Positions 23,354 through 32,656 of a DNA stretch of 64,000 bases are shown one piece after another (the first letter of the stretch is position 1; every line of letters starts with the position of its first letter). The position numbers and the translations under genes are program-made. The notes under the pieces are model-generated. The model was not told the origin of the DNA. It made no database searches and saw only the letters and a list, made by a program, of their open reading frames with translations. This DNA comes from Actinophytocola oryzae (GTDB lineage: Bacteria > Actinomycetota > Actinomycetes > Mycobacteriales > Pseudonocardiaceae), in contig NZ_SOCP01000003.1 of assembly GCF_004364325.1 (NCBI RefSeq), forward strand, positions 62,001 through 126,000, in the 5' to 3' direction.

Positions 23354-25963
23354 TCACGATTGGCACGATAGTCTGGCGTCGACCCAGTCGGCATGGTCGA
23401 AGTTCTTGTTGTCGCCGCCGTCGGTCACGGACAGTGTGAGCATCCGGACTCCGGAGACGTCGACCGTCGCGGGCACCGCGGGCCCCGGTCGTAGCACACC
23501 GCTGTCGAACAGCACCTTTCCGTCGCCGCTTATCCGGAACGCCACCGAGCCGGGTTGTGTGATTTCGTCGTCCAAACCCAGCCCGGCCGTGAACGAGGTG
23601 CACCGGCCACCGAGGTAGACGGTCACATTGGCGGGCGCGTGCGTACCGAGACCTTTTTCGTACACCACCCCGGCAATTGTCAGCGGGTTGCCGTCGCCGC
23701 CACCCGACTCGTTCACCGAGCGGTCACGCTCCACGGGGCCCCAGCCGTTGGTCTCCGCGACGAACGGGAGGTCGCTGACGTACGGCTCGCCGGTCGGCGC
23801 AGGCGGCGGCACGAACGCCGTGACGGCCTGCTCGACGTGCACCCGGCCGGACCAGCCCGCTGTGCCGAACGTCGCCACGATCGGCAGGTCAACGTACCCG
23901 TCGGCGCTGCCGGCACCCACCTGGACGGTCCACCGACCACTGACCGCGACCCCCGCGGGCACGGTCCGGCGGGTGACCGCCGCACCCGTCACGGACCAGC
24001 CCGCCGGGGCCCTGGGAGCCAGCCGGAGGTCCCGCACGGCGCGGTCGGTGCGGAACGTCGCGGTCACCTCGAACGAGCTTCCTTTCGGGGTGTCCGTTTC
24101 ACCCATTGGAGTGACCCCAAGAGTGGACGTAGGCACATGCTGCAACTCTCGGTCGCAGGTGGTACGTCCGGGCAGGGCCCGGCACGCGATCGCCGCGAAG
24201 CCGCCGTTGACGGGCACGTCCACGGACAGCGTGTCGCGGGCGGTCCGCACCAGCGCCGAGCGCACGACGTCGGCGCGCGGCCCCGGTGCGTCGCGTACGA
24301 CCTCGACCAGCCACCGGCCGGCGCCGAGGAAGGACAGCGGCGCGGTCATCGTGCGTGCCGGGCCCGCCGAGATGGCGCCGAGGAACCAGCGGTCGCCGCT
24401 GCGGCGGGCGAGTACCGCACCACCGGAGGGATGTCCTGCCACGAACCGCGTCTCGTCCCACGTGGTGGGCAGCTGGTCGAGGTAACGCAGTGCCTCCGGA
24501 TGGCTCTCGTAGGCCTCCGGCGAGTCGGCGAAGTGCGTCCAGCCCGACTCGAACACGACCGGCAGTGCCACCTCGTGCGCGACCGACGCGCGCTGGATGC
24601 CGGTGTCGATGGAGACCGGCGTGTAGTCCATCGAGCCGACGACGTTGCGCGTGAAGGCCTGGATGGGGTTGCCTGCGGGCAGCGGGTAGTTCTCCGCGCC
24701 GCGCACGGCCTCCATGGACATGATGTGCGGCCAGGTGCGGGCGAGCCCGTGCGGGATCGTCGAGCCGTGGAAGTTGACCATGAGGTGCAGCTCCGCCGTC
24801 CTGGCGAGCACCGCGTCGTACCACTGGTACCGCGCCTGGGTGTCCGACTCCATGAAGTCGAGCTTCACCCCGCGCACGCCCCAGCTCCTCACCAGCGGCA
24901 GCACGGTGTCGCGTTCCTCTGCGGTGTCGAGGTCACTCCAGTGGAACCACAGGATGATCTCGACACCTCTGGCGCGGGCGTAGCGGACCAGCTCAGGCAC
25001 CCACTCCGCACTCCACCCCTCGTCGACGAGCACCGCGTACCAGTTGTTGCGGGCCGCGAAGTCGACGAACTGCTTCTGCCGCTCGAAGTTCGCGGGACTG
25101 GGGTGGTCGGACAGCCACGACCAGGCGACCTTGCCCGGCTGGATCCACGACGTGTCGCGGACCTTCGACGGCGTCGCGAGGTCGTCGACCAGGGTGGACT
25201 CGGTGACGGTCGCGAGGTCGCCGACGATGGCGGTGCGCCACGGAGTGCGCCGCGCGGTGACGGCCGCGTCGGCGAGGGTGACCCGGTACTCGCCGGAGCC
25301 CGCGGCGTGGCTGAGCCTGCTGCCGGAGTACCTGCCGTCCGCGTCGGACTCGGTGAGCAGCGCGAAGTCGTCGCCGACCTGGAAGAGCGACGGGTAGCCG
25401 AACTCGCCGGTGCCCGCGCCGCCCGCCGTGGTGGCCACGCGGTTCTGCTCGTACCAGGCGTTGTAGGGCAGGAGCCAGGCGGGCGCGGCGGCGGGCAGGC
25501 TGAAGGCCGAGGCCTCGCCGGTGATCGTGGCGGCGGCGGGCAGCTCGTACCGGTAGGCCACACCGTCGGCGGCGGCACGCACCACGAGGTCCAGGCGTGC
25601 GCCACCGGCGCCACGCAGCGACAGGCGCAGCTCGGCGAGGCGGCTCTCGCGGTGGTGCCGCTTGCCGGTGGTCATGTCGTAGCGCTCGACGACCGTGCGC
25701 CGCTGCTGACCCACGTACGCGAGCCCCGTGCTGAGGTCGGCGCCGGTGGTCCGCAGTCCGACCGGCGCGGCTGCGAGCACGGTCCGACCCCCGTGGGTCA
25801 CGGCAAGCCGTGGCGTGCCGTCGACGAGGCTGACCTGCGCGGACATCCCCCGCTGAGAGACGGTCCAGGTACCTGGCGGGGCGGCGGTGGCTGGGGCGGC
25901 GAGCCCGCCGGCAGCGAGTGCGACCGTCGTGACACAGGCGGCGAACCGGGGCAGGGACAGCAT
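23354..25963 (-). CDS. Secreted GH97 glycosidase with C-terminal NPCBM domain
   Basis: An 869-residue exported glycoside hydrolase of family 97 (alpha-glucosidase or alpha-galactosidase). The start is ATG 25961-25963 with GGAGGTAG upstream; an earlier in-frame start lacks one. A signal peptide covers about residues 1-28 (ACVTTVALAAGGLAAPATA). The N-terminal beta-sandwich is followed by the (beta/alpha)8 barrel with VLVDEGWSAEWVPEL, IILWFHWSD, GVKLDFMESD and MVNFHGSTIPHGLARTWPH, all typical of GH97. The C-terminal 145 residues match an NPCBM carbohydrate-binding domain (YVSDLPFVAETNGWGPVERD, YEKGLGTHAPANV). Whether the enzyme is inverting or retaining cannot be decided here. Confidence 0.93.
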   Translation of the reverse strand: MLSLPRFAACVTTVALAAGGLAAPATAAPPGTWTVSQRGMSAQVSLVDGTPRLAVTHGGRTVLAAAPVGLRTTGADLSTGLAYVGQQRRTVVERYDMTTGKRHHRESRLAELRLSLRGAGGARLDLVVRAAADGVAYRYELPAAATITGEASAFSLPAAAPAWLLPYNAWYEQNRVATTAGGAGTGEFGYPSLFQVGDDFALLTESDADGRYSGSRLSHAAGSGEYRVTLADAAVTARRTPWRTAIVGDLATVTESTLVDDLATPSKVRDTSWIQPGKVAWSWLSDHPSPANFERQKQFVDFAARNNWYAVLVDEGWSAEWVPELVRYARARGVEIILWFHWSDLDTAEERDTVLPLVRSWGVRGVKLDFMESDTQARYQWYDAVLARTAELHLMVNFHGSTIPHGLARTWPHIMSMEAVRGAENYPLPAGNPIQAFTRNVVGSMDYTPVSIDTGIQRASVAHEVALPVVFESGWTHFADSPEAYESHPEALRYLDQLPTTWDETRFVAGHPSGGAVLARRSGDRWFLGAISAGPARTMTAPLSFLGAGRWLVEVVRDAPGPRADVVRSALVRTARDTLSVDVPVNGGFAAIACRALPGRTTCDRELQHVPTSTLGVTPMGETDTPKGSSFEVTATFRTDRAVRDLRLAPRAPAGWSVTGAAVTRRTVPAGVAVSGRWTVQVGAGSADGYVDLPIVATFGTAGWSGRVHVEQAVTAFVPPPAPTGEPYVSDLPFVAETNGWGPVERDRSVNESGGGDGNPLTIAGVVYEKGLGTHAPANVTVYLGGRCTSFTAGLGLDDEITQPGSVAFRISGDGKVLFDSGVLRPGPAVPATVDVSGVRMLTLSVTDGGDNKNFDHADWVDARLSCQS

Positions 25964-26063
25964 GCGACTACCTCCGCGCGACTCTGGAGCGGACAACTAC
26001 TTTCGAACAATATCGGCCATCTTTCGCCCAGCTGAATCAAAAGTATGCTCCAAGCACGCGAAA

Positions 26064-26097
26064 GGCCGCGCCGACCGGACGAACGGTCGGCGCGGCC
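26064..26097 (-). terminator. Terminator of chitosanase gene
   Basis: Perfect 14-bp stem (26064-26077 with 26084-26097), 6-base loop, 14 bases after the GH75 stop on the minus strand. Confidence 0.85.
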
Positions 26098-26110
26098 CGC
26101 GTGGAACGCG

Positions 26111-26800
26111 TCAGTTGTTGTCGACGAACTGGCGAGCCAGCTGCTGCCCCGTGGTGACGGCGTTGTTGTGGTTCTCGATGGGCGAGACCCTCGAGTTCTT
26201 GAAGAAGATGTAGGTCACGCCGGAGTCGGTGCCGCCGGTGGACGGGTCGGGGTCGATGCCGAGGTCCGCGGCCGCGCGGTAGGACGCCTCACCGATGATG
26301 GCGGTCGGGCCGGTGTCCCCGACCACGGCGTACTCGACCTTGTTGCCGTAGATGATCGCGACGGCGCCGCCGCCCCGGATGCCGTAGTTGCGGTAGTCCC
26401 ACGTGCTGCTCGGACTCGGCACCACCACGAACGGCAGCTGGGCCGCGTTAAGCGGCTGGTCGGTCGAGGTGTGGAAGGCGGTGTCGGGGTAGAAGCAGCA
26501 GTCGGTGTCCTCGTTGCACTGCGTGGTGCGCACACCGTCGCAGTCGATGTCCATGTCGGCTTTCCAGTAGACCGCGCCGTTCTTGTCGCACACCGGGACC
26601 GTGCGCGAGGTCTCCTCGTCGGTGCGGTACGTGCCGTTGGAGATCTGCGTGCAGGTCGTGACCTTGGCCAGCAGCTCCTGCGCGGTGGGCGCAGCGGCGG
26701 GTGCCGCCGAGGTGGCGGGCGCCGCGACACCGTTCCCGGGCGCGAGCAGTGCGGCGGCCACCGCGACGAGCGCGGCGACCAGGACAGCGGCTCTCTTCAT
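26111..26800 (-). CDS. Secreted GH75 chitosanase
   Basis: A 229-residue exported endo-chitosanase of family GH75, cleaving glucosamine polymers. Signal peptide residues 1-27 (VAALVAVAAALLAPGNGVA). The mature domain has the family features: WKADMDIDCDGVRTTQCN, which holds catalytic-region Asp residues, CCFYPDTAFHTS, NYGIRGGGAVAIIYGNKVEYAVVGDTGP with the conserved Asp, and IGEASYRAAADLGIDP with the catalytic Glu region. Paired Cys residues suggest disulfides in the secreted form. It is monocistronic with its own terminator. An AGATAG/CTATCT inverted repeat (26820-26844) lies upstream of the start. Confidence 0.92.
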   Translation of the reverse strand: MKRAAVLVAALVAVAAALLAPGNGVAAPATSAAPAAAPTAQELLAKVTTCTQISNGTYRTDEETSRTVPVCDKNGAVYWKADMDIDCDGVRTTQCNEDTDCCFYPDTAFHTSTDQPLNAAQLPFVVVPSPSSTWDYRNYGIRGGGAVAIIYGNKVEYAVVGDTGPTAIIGEASYRAAADLGIDPDPSTGGTDSGVTYIFFKNSRVSPIENHNNAVTTGQQLARQFVDNN

Positions 26801-26819
26801 GCTTGCCTCCAGCAGGGTT

Positions 26820-26844
26820 AGATAGGAAGGCTGACTTACTATCT
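26820..26844. promoter_or_regulatory. Inverted repeat upstream of chitosanase gene
   Basis: AGATAG at 26820-26825 and CTATCT at 26839-26844 form a short inverted repeat about 20 bases before the GH75 start, preceded by GTTAGATAGGAAGG. A repressor site is possible; the arms are short. Confidence 0.35.
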
Positions 26845-26967
26845 TGCCAGCACGGTAGAGGCCCAGTCACGCCGCGTCAAGGAGCGGTCACCGAAAGCAC
26901 GCACAACGGAAATTCGCGACAGAACACGCCCGGCTACGCTCGGTGGTAGACCAGGGAGGAGCCGACC

Positions 26968-27624
26968 GTGGACGCACAGGACCTGTTCGACTCGGTCCGC
27001 GCCGAGCTGGCGCCCGAGGAGAGCCGGAACCGGCTGGTGCCGCTGATCGAACAGGGCGCGGTGCCGCCCTCGGTCTTCGGCACGATCGCCGCGGAGGAGT
27101 CCCACATCGTGCGCAGCGACTGGCGCAGCCTGCACCTGCTGGCGTCCCGCGCCGGGGAGCCGACCGCCAGGGAGTTCTTCGCGGGCATGGCCCAGGGCGA
27201 GGGCCTCGCGCTGGCGAAGCTCCCGGCACTCGCCGCGGCAGGCGGCCTGACCGAGCAGGCCATGGCCGACTACGAACCGATGGCGGGCTGCCAGGCGTAT
27301 CCGGTGTACTTCGCGTGGCTGGCACTGGGCGGCGCCCCGGCCGACGTGATCGTCGGCGTCGTGGCGAACTTCGCCGCGTGGGGCGACTACTGCGCACGGA
27401 TCGCCACGGCCATGCGCGAGGAGTACGACGTCACCGACGAGGCCTGCGGTTTCTTCGACTTCTTCGCGACGCCGGTCCCGGAGACGGTCGCGCTGGCCGT
27501 CGCCGCGGTCCAGGCGGGCATGGACGCGGGCGAGAGCCACGAACGCGAGGCCCGCCGCTACGGCCGCCTGTTCCAGTCCTACGAGCTGATGTTCTGGAAC
27601 ACCATCGCCGACTCCTGTGCGTGA
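26968..27624 (+). CDS. TenA / thiaminase II-like protein
   Basis: A 218-residue all-helical protein of the TenA/heme-oxygenase-like fold. Starts at GTG 26968 with GGGAGGAG upstream. Acidic/aromatic helices (AAEESHIVRSDWRSLHLLASR, EFFAGMAQGEGLAL, VVANFAAWGDYCARIATAM, MFWNTIADSC) fit this superfamily, and Cys in GDYCARIA is near the place of the TenA active-site Cys. No thiamine biosynthesis genes are nearby, so salvage of thiamine products is not certain; many TenA-like actinomycete proteins have other or unknown roles. It stands alone between convergent and divergent neighbours. Confidence 0.7.
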   Translation: MDAQDLFDSVRAELAPEESRNRLVPLIEQGAVPPSVFGTIAAEESHIVRSDWRSLHLLASRAGEPTAREFFAGMAQGEGLALAKLPALAAAGGLTEQAMADYEPMAGCQAYPVYFAWLALGGAPADVIVGVVANFAAWGDYCARIATAMREEYDVTDEACGFFDFFATPVPETVALAVAAVQAGMDAGESHEREARRYGRLFQSYELMFWNTIADSCA

Positions 27625-27737
27625 CGAGGACCGCGACGCACTCGACGGCCGGTGGGCGGCGTCTGGTGACGGACTAGTGGAGTTCGGCACGGGCACCTAT
27701 TCTTTGGGGACGAGCTTCCGGCCAGGATGGTGAGCCC

Positions 27738-27935
27738 ATGAGCAACGCGGTCCGAGTTTCGCGGGGTGGGCGGCCCAGGTCCGGTCCCGCCGCCAGTGAC
27801 CACGCCCCCAGGGTGGAGATGGGCGGGAAGTCCGTCGTCATCCTCGGCGGGAACGTGTCGACCATCCCGGCGCACCCCGACGACGACCGGGACGAGGTCG
27901 ACTACGAGAAGGGCCCGCTGCCCTCTACTCGCTGA
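27738..27935 (+). CDS. Small hypothetical protein next to SIR2 gene
   Basis: A 65-residue protein starting at ATG 27738, with GGTGAG nearby as a weak ribosome site. The N-terminal half is basic (RVSRGGRPRSG), the middle is hydrophobic (GGKSVVILGGNVSTIP) and the end is acidic (PDDDRDEVDYEKG). The frame has normal G+C-rich third positions and a TATTCT-like sequence upstream. I recognise no family. It is convergent with and overlaps the SIR2-domain gene by 11 bp, so it may belong to the same island, possibly as an inhibitor or sensor peptide. That is speculation; it could also be spurious. Confidence 0.5.
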   Translation: MSNAVRVSRGGRPRSGPAASDHAPRVEMGGKSVVILGGNVSTIPAHPDDDRDEVDYEKGPLPSTR

Positions 27936-29592
27936 GCACGGCCTTCGCCGCCTGGGCGATGCTGGTGAACACCTCGTCGGTCTGCTCGGCGTCCAGTGCG
28001 AGGACCGCCGAGTGGCCGCCGTTCGCGGGCAGGTCGCGCCTGTCGACGTAGTGGGTCGAGTTCAGGGTGATGGCGCCGATCGTCACCGTGTCGAGCGGCA
28101 CGCCGTTGATGCTCTTCTTGGACGACATCGAGTTCATGACGATCGGGCACGCCATGATGCCCCGCCAGACCTTCACCCCCGGCGCCGAGGGCAGGTTCGC
28201 CGCGATGTTCGTGCCCATGTAGATGGCGTTGACCGCCACGATCGTCGAGTCGCGGTCTATCGGCTGTTCCCACCAGCGGATCGACCACGGCTCGCGGTGC
28301 AGGTACGCCGAGCTGGCCACCAGGTTCAGCGCGTAGGTGCGGCGGCAGCCCAGCCACAGGAACAACGCGAGGTTCTCGCCGTCCCGCCCGCCGGTACGGC
28401 TCTCGCCGGACAGCCGACGCAGCACCGAGACCGGGCCGTTCTCGGCGTGCAGCGCCGCGTACAGCTTGTCGTGCAACCGCTCCGCGGCGGGGCCGCGCGG
28501 GATCTGTTCCTCGTCGACACAGCCGATGCGGGAATAGCACACGTCGAGGGTCTTCCTCAGCCGGTTCTCGTAGACCAGTTCGCCGCCCGGCTGGTAGCGC
28601 ACCTGTTCCTCGATGGCGAGGCTCAGGTCGGAGATGACCTGGTTCAGCTGGGAGTACGACTTCAGGAAGACGGTCGCCAACCCCAGCTCGCGTTCCATGA
28701 ACTCGGCGGCCTCGATGGCGTACCGCGTCGACTCGGCACTGTTGTCCGCGCCGGGGATGTTGTCCGGCACCGCGAGCGCGTAACGCTGCAGCGACGGGTC
28801 GCGTGACTCGTACATCGGGCCGACGAGGTTCGGGTCGGTCATGCTCAGCCCGACGAAGACGGCGTTCGCGTCGGCGAGGTTCGTCGCGATGATCTCCCTG
28901 ACGTGTGCGCCCTTCTTGAAGAACTGGGACTCGGTCAGCACGATCGGGCCCGAGAACTTCGCGCGGCTGCGCGGCGGCCTGATCACTCCGTGGACGTGCA
29001 GGACGCCGATCTTCCCGAGCTGTCCCCATTTCCGCCATTCCGGATAGGTGTCCAGCGAGAACGAGCGCACCTGGGTCGGCTCGAAGTAACCCTCGAGCGC
29101 CTTCTCCAGCACGGTGTCGAAGTTGGTGGTGATGAGCCGGACATTCCTCTTGCGTGCCACCACGAGCCGCGCGATCGACCTGGCGAGCAGGCCGGGGCTG
29201 CGCAGGGCGTTCCTCGGGTACAGCGCGGTCCTGATGATCCTCGCGTCGTACCTGCCGGAATCGTCCTGCTCCGGCAGTGCCTTCTTGATGAGCTGGAGGA
29301 CGATCTCCGCCTTGCGCATGGGGTCGGACGTGTCCTGAGCGGCCATCCTGCGGAGATTCTCGTCCTTGATCTGCCCGACCATCTTCTCGATCAGCTCACG
29401 CCACGAGAGCAGTCCTGCGTTCATCGAGACACCGGCGCCGACCACGATCGTCAACGGTGTCCCGAGATCCTGGACATCCTCGAACAGTGAGGTCAGGTAC
29501 GGCTGGTCGGTGAACGAGAACCCGTGCCCCCACACAAGTTTCTCGTGACTGATCACATATCCACAGTGCCAAAGCAATCCCTGTTCTGCCAC
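27925..29592 (-). CDS. SIR2-like domain protein, probable NAD hydrolase
   Basis: A protein of up to 555 residues with an N-terminal SIR2_2-type domain: TIVVGAGVSMNAG (about residues 48-60), ITTNFD (154-159) and VLHVHG (197-202) give the Gly-rich NAD-binding loop, the catalytic Asn/Asp pair and the catalytic His. The C-terminal 250 residues match no domain I recognise; they contain SIRWWEQPIDRDSTIVAVNA and IYMGTNIAANLPSAPG. In bacteria such SIR2 domains act as NAD-depleting effectors of antiphage systems (Thoeris ThsA, DSR, SIR2-HerA, AVAST). The GTG 29592 start has no clear ribosome site; GTG 29556 is possible. It is divergent from a cytoplasmic subtilase and an alpha/beta hydrolase, which may be sensor or effector partners. 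Confidence 0.85.
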   Translation of the reverse strand: MAEQGLLWHCGYVISHEKLVWGHGFSFTDQPYLTSLFEDVQDLGTPLTIVVGAGVSMNAGLLSWRELIEKMVGQIKDENLRRMAAQDTSDPMRKAEIVLQLIKKALPEQDDSGRYDARIIRTALYPRNALRSPGLLARSIARLVVARKRNVRLITTNFDTVLEKALEGYFEPTQVRSFSLDTYPEWRKWGQLGKIGVLHVHGVIRPPRSRAKFSGPIVLTESQFFKKGAHVREIIATNLADANAVFVGLSMTDPNLVGPMYESRDPSLQRYALAVPDNIPGADNSAESTRYAIEAAEFMERELGLATVFLKSYSQLNQVISDLSLAIEEQVRYQPGGELVYENRLRKTLDVCYSRIGCVDEEQIPRGPAAERLHDKLYAALHAENGPVSVLRRLSGESRTGGRDGENLALFLWLGCRRTYALNLVASSAYLHREPWSIRWWEQPIDRDSTIVAVNAIYMGTNIAANLPSAPGVKVWRGIMACPIVMNSMSSKKSINGVPLDTVTIGAITLNSTHYVDRRDLPANGGHSAVLALDAEQTDEVFTSIAQAAKAVLSE

Positions 29593-29676
29593 TGATCGGG
29601 TGAAGAAGTTTCCGCCGCTACCGTGTATCTGCCCCGGAATTCCGGGCTCCTGGTGTTGACGGCATTCGGAGGCGCC

Positions 29677-31260
29677 ATGTCATACGAGGCTGAGGGTGGT
29701 TATCGCTCCCCCATCATCGGCGATCTCACCCTTCCGCCACCGGGCGCGAGCACCCCGGACCCCGACGCGCGGGTCGCGATGCTGGTCGAGCTGAACGTAC
29801 TCTTCCCGGGTGGGCTCGGCGCCGTCCGCGAGGCGTTCTACGCCACGTGGCGCGAGTTCTCCGACCGCAACGGCCTGGCCCCGAGCGCACCGGCCGTGAC
29901 CGAGGGGCCGACGCAGCCGCCCGTGCCCGCGAACCTCGAGCTGATCGCGCCGAAGCTGTACCAGTGCGTGCTCACCCGCCGCCAGCTGCGTGAGCTCGTC
30001 GACGACGACCAGCGGCTGGCCAGGGCGAACGAACGCAGGCCGCCGACCATCTTCCGGGTGTGGCCCGACTACACGCTCGAACCGCAGATCGACCGGTCCG
30101 CGCCGACCGTGAAGGCCGACGCGGCGTGGCGTTCCTACGAGGCACGCGGCGCCGGCATCGTCTGGGCGGTCATCGACAGCGGCATCGACGGCTGCCACCC
30201 GCACTTCGCGGGCCTGGAGCTGGCGCGGGAAGCACGCGGCGACGAGCCACCGACGGGACTGTCCACGGGCCTGCACGCCGACTTCAGCCACCTCGTGCGC
30301 CCGGAGCTGCCGTTCCGCGACGGCGAGTACGCCGGGCCGAACGGACCCGTGCCGCCGCAGGCGTTGCGTGACCGGAGCGGGCACGGCACACACGTCGGCG
30401 GCATCATCGCGGGCAGGCTGCGTGACCAGGACCCGATCGTCGCCATCACACGCGAACCGGGCGACTCCGGGTTCGTGCGGCGGGAACGCGTCGGCGCGCT
30501 GTCCGGGATGGCACCCGACTGCCAGCTGGTGAGCCTCAAGGTCATGCGCAAGACCGACCAGGGCACGTGGATCACCTCGTCCGCCGCGGTGATCCGCGCG
30601 CTGACCTACCTGCGCACCGAGGTGAACGTGGACCCCGCGGTGCTGCGGGTGCACGGCGTCAACATGAGCCTCGGCTGCGAATGGCATCCCGAGCAGTACG
30701 CGGCCGGCCAGTCGCCGCTGTGCCAGGCACTGAACCAGCTCGTCATGTCCGGTGTGGTCGTCGTGGTGTCCGCTGGGAACTTCGGCGCCCGCACCACCTC
30801 CGGCGACTCGGCGAACACCTCGGCCGTCCTCGGCTCGATCACCGAGCCCGCGCACGCCGAGGAGTGCGTCGCGGTCGGCTCGACGCATCGCGACGCACCA
30901 CACGCGTTCGGCGTCACCTGGACCTCCGGCAAGGGGCCGACGCTCGACGGGCGGATGAAACCGGACGTGGTCGCACCCGGCGAGTGGATCTCCTCGGCCG
31001 CGACGGGCGAGGTGCGCAACACCGCCGGGCTCGACCCGCAGGACGGGAAGCCCACCTATGCCGAGCAGTCCGGCACGTCCATGGCCGCACCGCACGTCTC
31101 CGGTGTGGTGGCGGCGTTCCTGTCCGCGCGCCCGGAGTTCGTCGGCAGGCCGCGGCAGGTCAAGCAGCTGCTGATGAACAGCGCGACCGACCTCGGCCGG
31201 GAACGGTACGCGCAGGGCGCGGGCCTGGTCGACCTGATGCGCATGCTCTCCAACGTCTGA
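29677..31260 (+). CDS. Cytoplasmic subtilisin-like protease (S8)
   Basis: A 527-residue S8 protease starting at ATG 29677, with CGGAGG upstream; an earlier frame start at 29623 lacks support. No signal peptide is present: the protein begins MSYEAEGGYRSPII and has about 150 residues of N-terminal sequence (AMLVELNVLFPGGLGAVREA, YQCVLTRRQLRELVDD) before the catalytic domain. The triad is Asp167 in VIDSGID, His236 in SGHGTHVGG and Ser in GTSMAAPHVSG; the oxyanion Asn lies near VVSAGNFG. An intracellular protease beside a SIR2 effector suggests activation by cleavage, as seen for proteases of bacterial gasdermin or CHAT-type systems. Co-transcribed with the next gene (13-bp gap). Confidence 0.9.
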   Translation: MSYEAEGGYRSPIIGDLTLPPPGASTPDPDARVAMLVELNVLFPGGLGAVREAFYATWREFSDRNGLAPSAPAVTEGPTQPPVPANLELIAPKLYQCVLTRRQLRELVDDDQRLARANERRPPTIFRVWPDYTLEPQIDRSAPTVKADAAWRSYEARGAGIVWAVIDSGIDGCHPHFAGLELAREARGDEPPTGLSTGLHADFSHLVRPELPFRDGEYAGPNGPVPPQALRDRSGHGTHVGGIIAGRLRDQDPIVAITREPGDSGFVRRERVGALSGMAPDCQLVSLKVMRKTDQGTWITSSAAVIRALTYLRTEVNVDPAVLRVHGVNMSLGCEWHPEQYAAGQSPLCQALNQLVMSGVVVVVSAGNFGARTTSGDSANTSAVLGSITEPAHAEECVAVGSTHRDAPHAFGVTWTSGKGPTLDGRMKPDVVAPGEWISSAATGEVRNTAGLDPQDGKPTYAEQSGTSMAAPHVSGVVAAFLSARPEFVGRPRQVKQLLMNSATDLGRERYAQGAGLVDLMRMLSNV

Positions 31261-31273
31261 GGAAGTGACCGTG

Positions 31274-32566
31274 ATGTGGGAACTGGTCTTCGATGACAAG
31301 GGCGTGACGGCCTCGGCAGCCGGGTTCGCCGACGACGTCGCCAGGGCCGGGGTGACCGACCTGTTCGTGTTCAGCCACGGGTGGAACACCGCCGAGGACA
31401 GCGCGCGGCGGCTGTACGCGGAGCTGTTCCCGCTCGTCGAGAACGCCGCGAGCGGGGTCGCGGGCCTCGGGACGATCGGCTTCGTCGGTGTCCTGTGGCC
31501 GTCGCTGTGGTTCCCGGAGACGAAGGCGAGTGTCGCGCCCGCCTCGGGTTCCACCCAGGCGGCCGGTTCCGTCGAGGAGGCCAGGTCGGGCACGGACGCG
31601 TTGTCCGGCGCGGAGATCGCGGCGTCGCTGGCGACCGGGTTCGCCGACCCGGCACCCGTGCTCGCGCTCGGCCGCATCCTCGACGAGGCACAGGAGGCGG
31701 CACGGGCCGGGGTCGCGGACGACGTGCTGGTCAGGCGGTTCGAGGAGTTCCACGCGCTGCTGGGTTCCCTCGCCGCGACCGTGCCCGAGTACGAGGACGC
31801 CGGTGAGCGGGCACTGCTGACGTCCACGGACCCGACGGGTACCTACCAGGCGTTGGCCGAGGTCTTCGGCAGCGCGCCGGCGGGTGGTGCGCAGCAGGGC
31901 ATCGGGGACTGGTTCGGCAGGGCGCTCGGCGGCGCGAAGGACGCCCTGCGGGTGTTCTCGTACAACGTCATGAAGGCGCGAGCGGGTGAGGTCGGCAGGA
32001 AGGGCCTCGGGCCGCTGCTGTCCACGCTGCGCGGGGTGCGGGTGCACCTGATCGGGCACAGCTTCGGCGCGCGGCTGGTGTCGTTCGCGTTGGCCGGCGT
32101 CGGCGACCCGTCGCCGGTCGCGTCGCTTCTGTTGCTGCAGGGCGCTTTCTCGCACTGGTCGTTCGCGCACGCCAAGGACAACCCGTTCGGTGAGGACGGT
32201 GCGCTGCACGCCTACGCGAACCGGGTGCGCGGGCCGCTCGTCGCGACGTACACGAGGTTCGACCTCGCGGTCTGCCGGTGGTACCCGAAGGCGTCGTTCC
32301 TGGCGAGGGCCGACCAGTCGGCGTCGACCGCGGGCCGCTGGGGCGGCATGGGCGAGGACGGCTTCCAGGCCGTGACACCGTCGGCCGACCGCGTGATGCG
32401 TGCCGACGGCACCACGAAGTACGACTTCGAGCCGGGCACCTTCTACCGCGTCAACGCGGAGGACGTCATCAACGACACCAGGGCGGACGCCTTCGCCGGT
32501 GCCCACTCGGACTTCGTGAAGCCCGCGGTCGCCAGGCTGGTGGTCGCCGCGGCGAGCCATTCCTGA
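31274..32566 (+). CDS. Alpha/beta hydrolase of the SIR2-protease island
   Basis: A 430-residue protein with an alpha/beta-hydrolase core. LFVFSHGWNTAEDSARRL (about residues 30-47) provides the oxyanion region, and HLIGHSFGARLVSFAL holds the nucleophile Ser263. No signal peptide is seen. A large helical insertion (about residues 85-220) lies between these motifs. ATG 31274 is chosen because GAGGAAG lies about eight bases upstream; GTG 31265 is also in frame. It follows the subtilase gene by 13 bp and ends at 32566. It may be a lipase or esterase effector attacking membrane lipids or a regulatory hydrolase; neither can be shown from sequence. Confidence 0.82.
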   Translation: MWELVFDDKGVTASAAGFADDVARAGVTDLFVFSHGWNTAEDSARRLYAELFPLVENAASGVAGLGTIGFVGVLWPSLWFPETKASVAPASGSTQAAGSVEEARSGTDALSGAEIAASLATGFADPAPVLALGRILDEAQEAARAGVADDVLVRRFEEFHALLGSLAATVPEYEDAGERALLTSTDPTGTYQALAEVFGSAPAGGAQQGIGDWFGRALGGAKDALRVFSYNVMKARAGEVGRKGLGPLLSTLRGVRVHLIGHSFGARLVSFALAGVGDPSPVASLLLLQGAFSHWSFAHAKDNPFGEDGALHAYANRVRGPLVATYTRFDLAVCRWYPKASFLARADQSASTAGRWGGMGEDGFQAVTPSADRVMRADGTTKYDFEPGTFYRVNAEDVINDTRADAFAGAHSDFVKPAVARLVVAAASHS

Positions 32567-32656
32567 TCGGCCACGGAACACTGCTGCGCATCGTCACTCT
32601 GGTGGTACTCTGTGTACTGACCCCGGGCAGGTCGTCGACAATGCGAGGGCTGAGCC

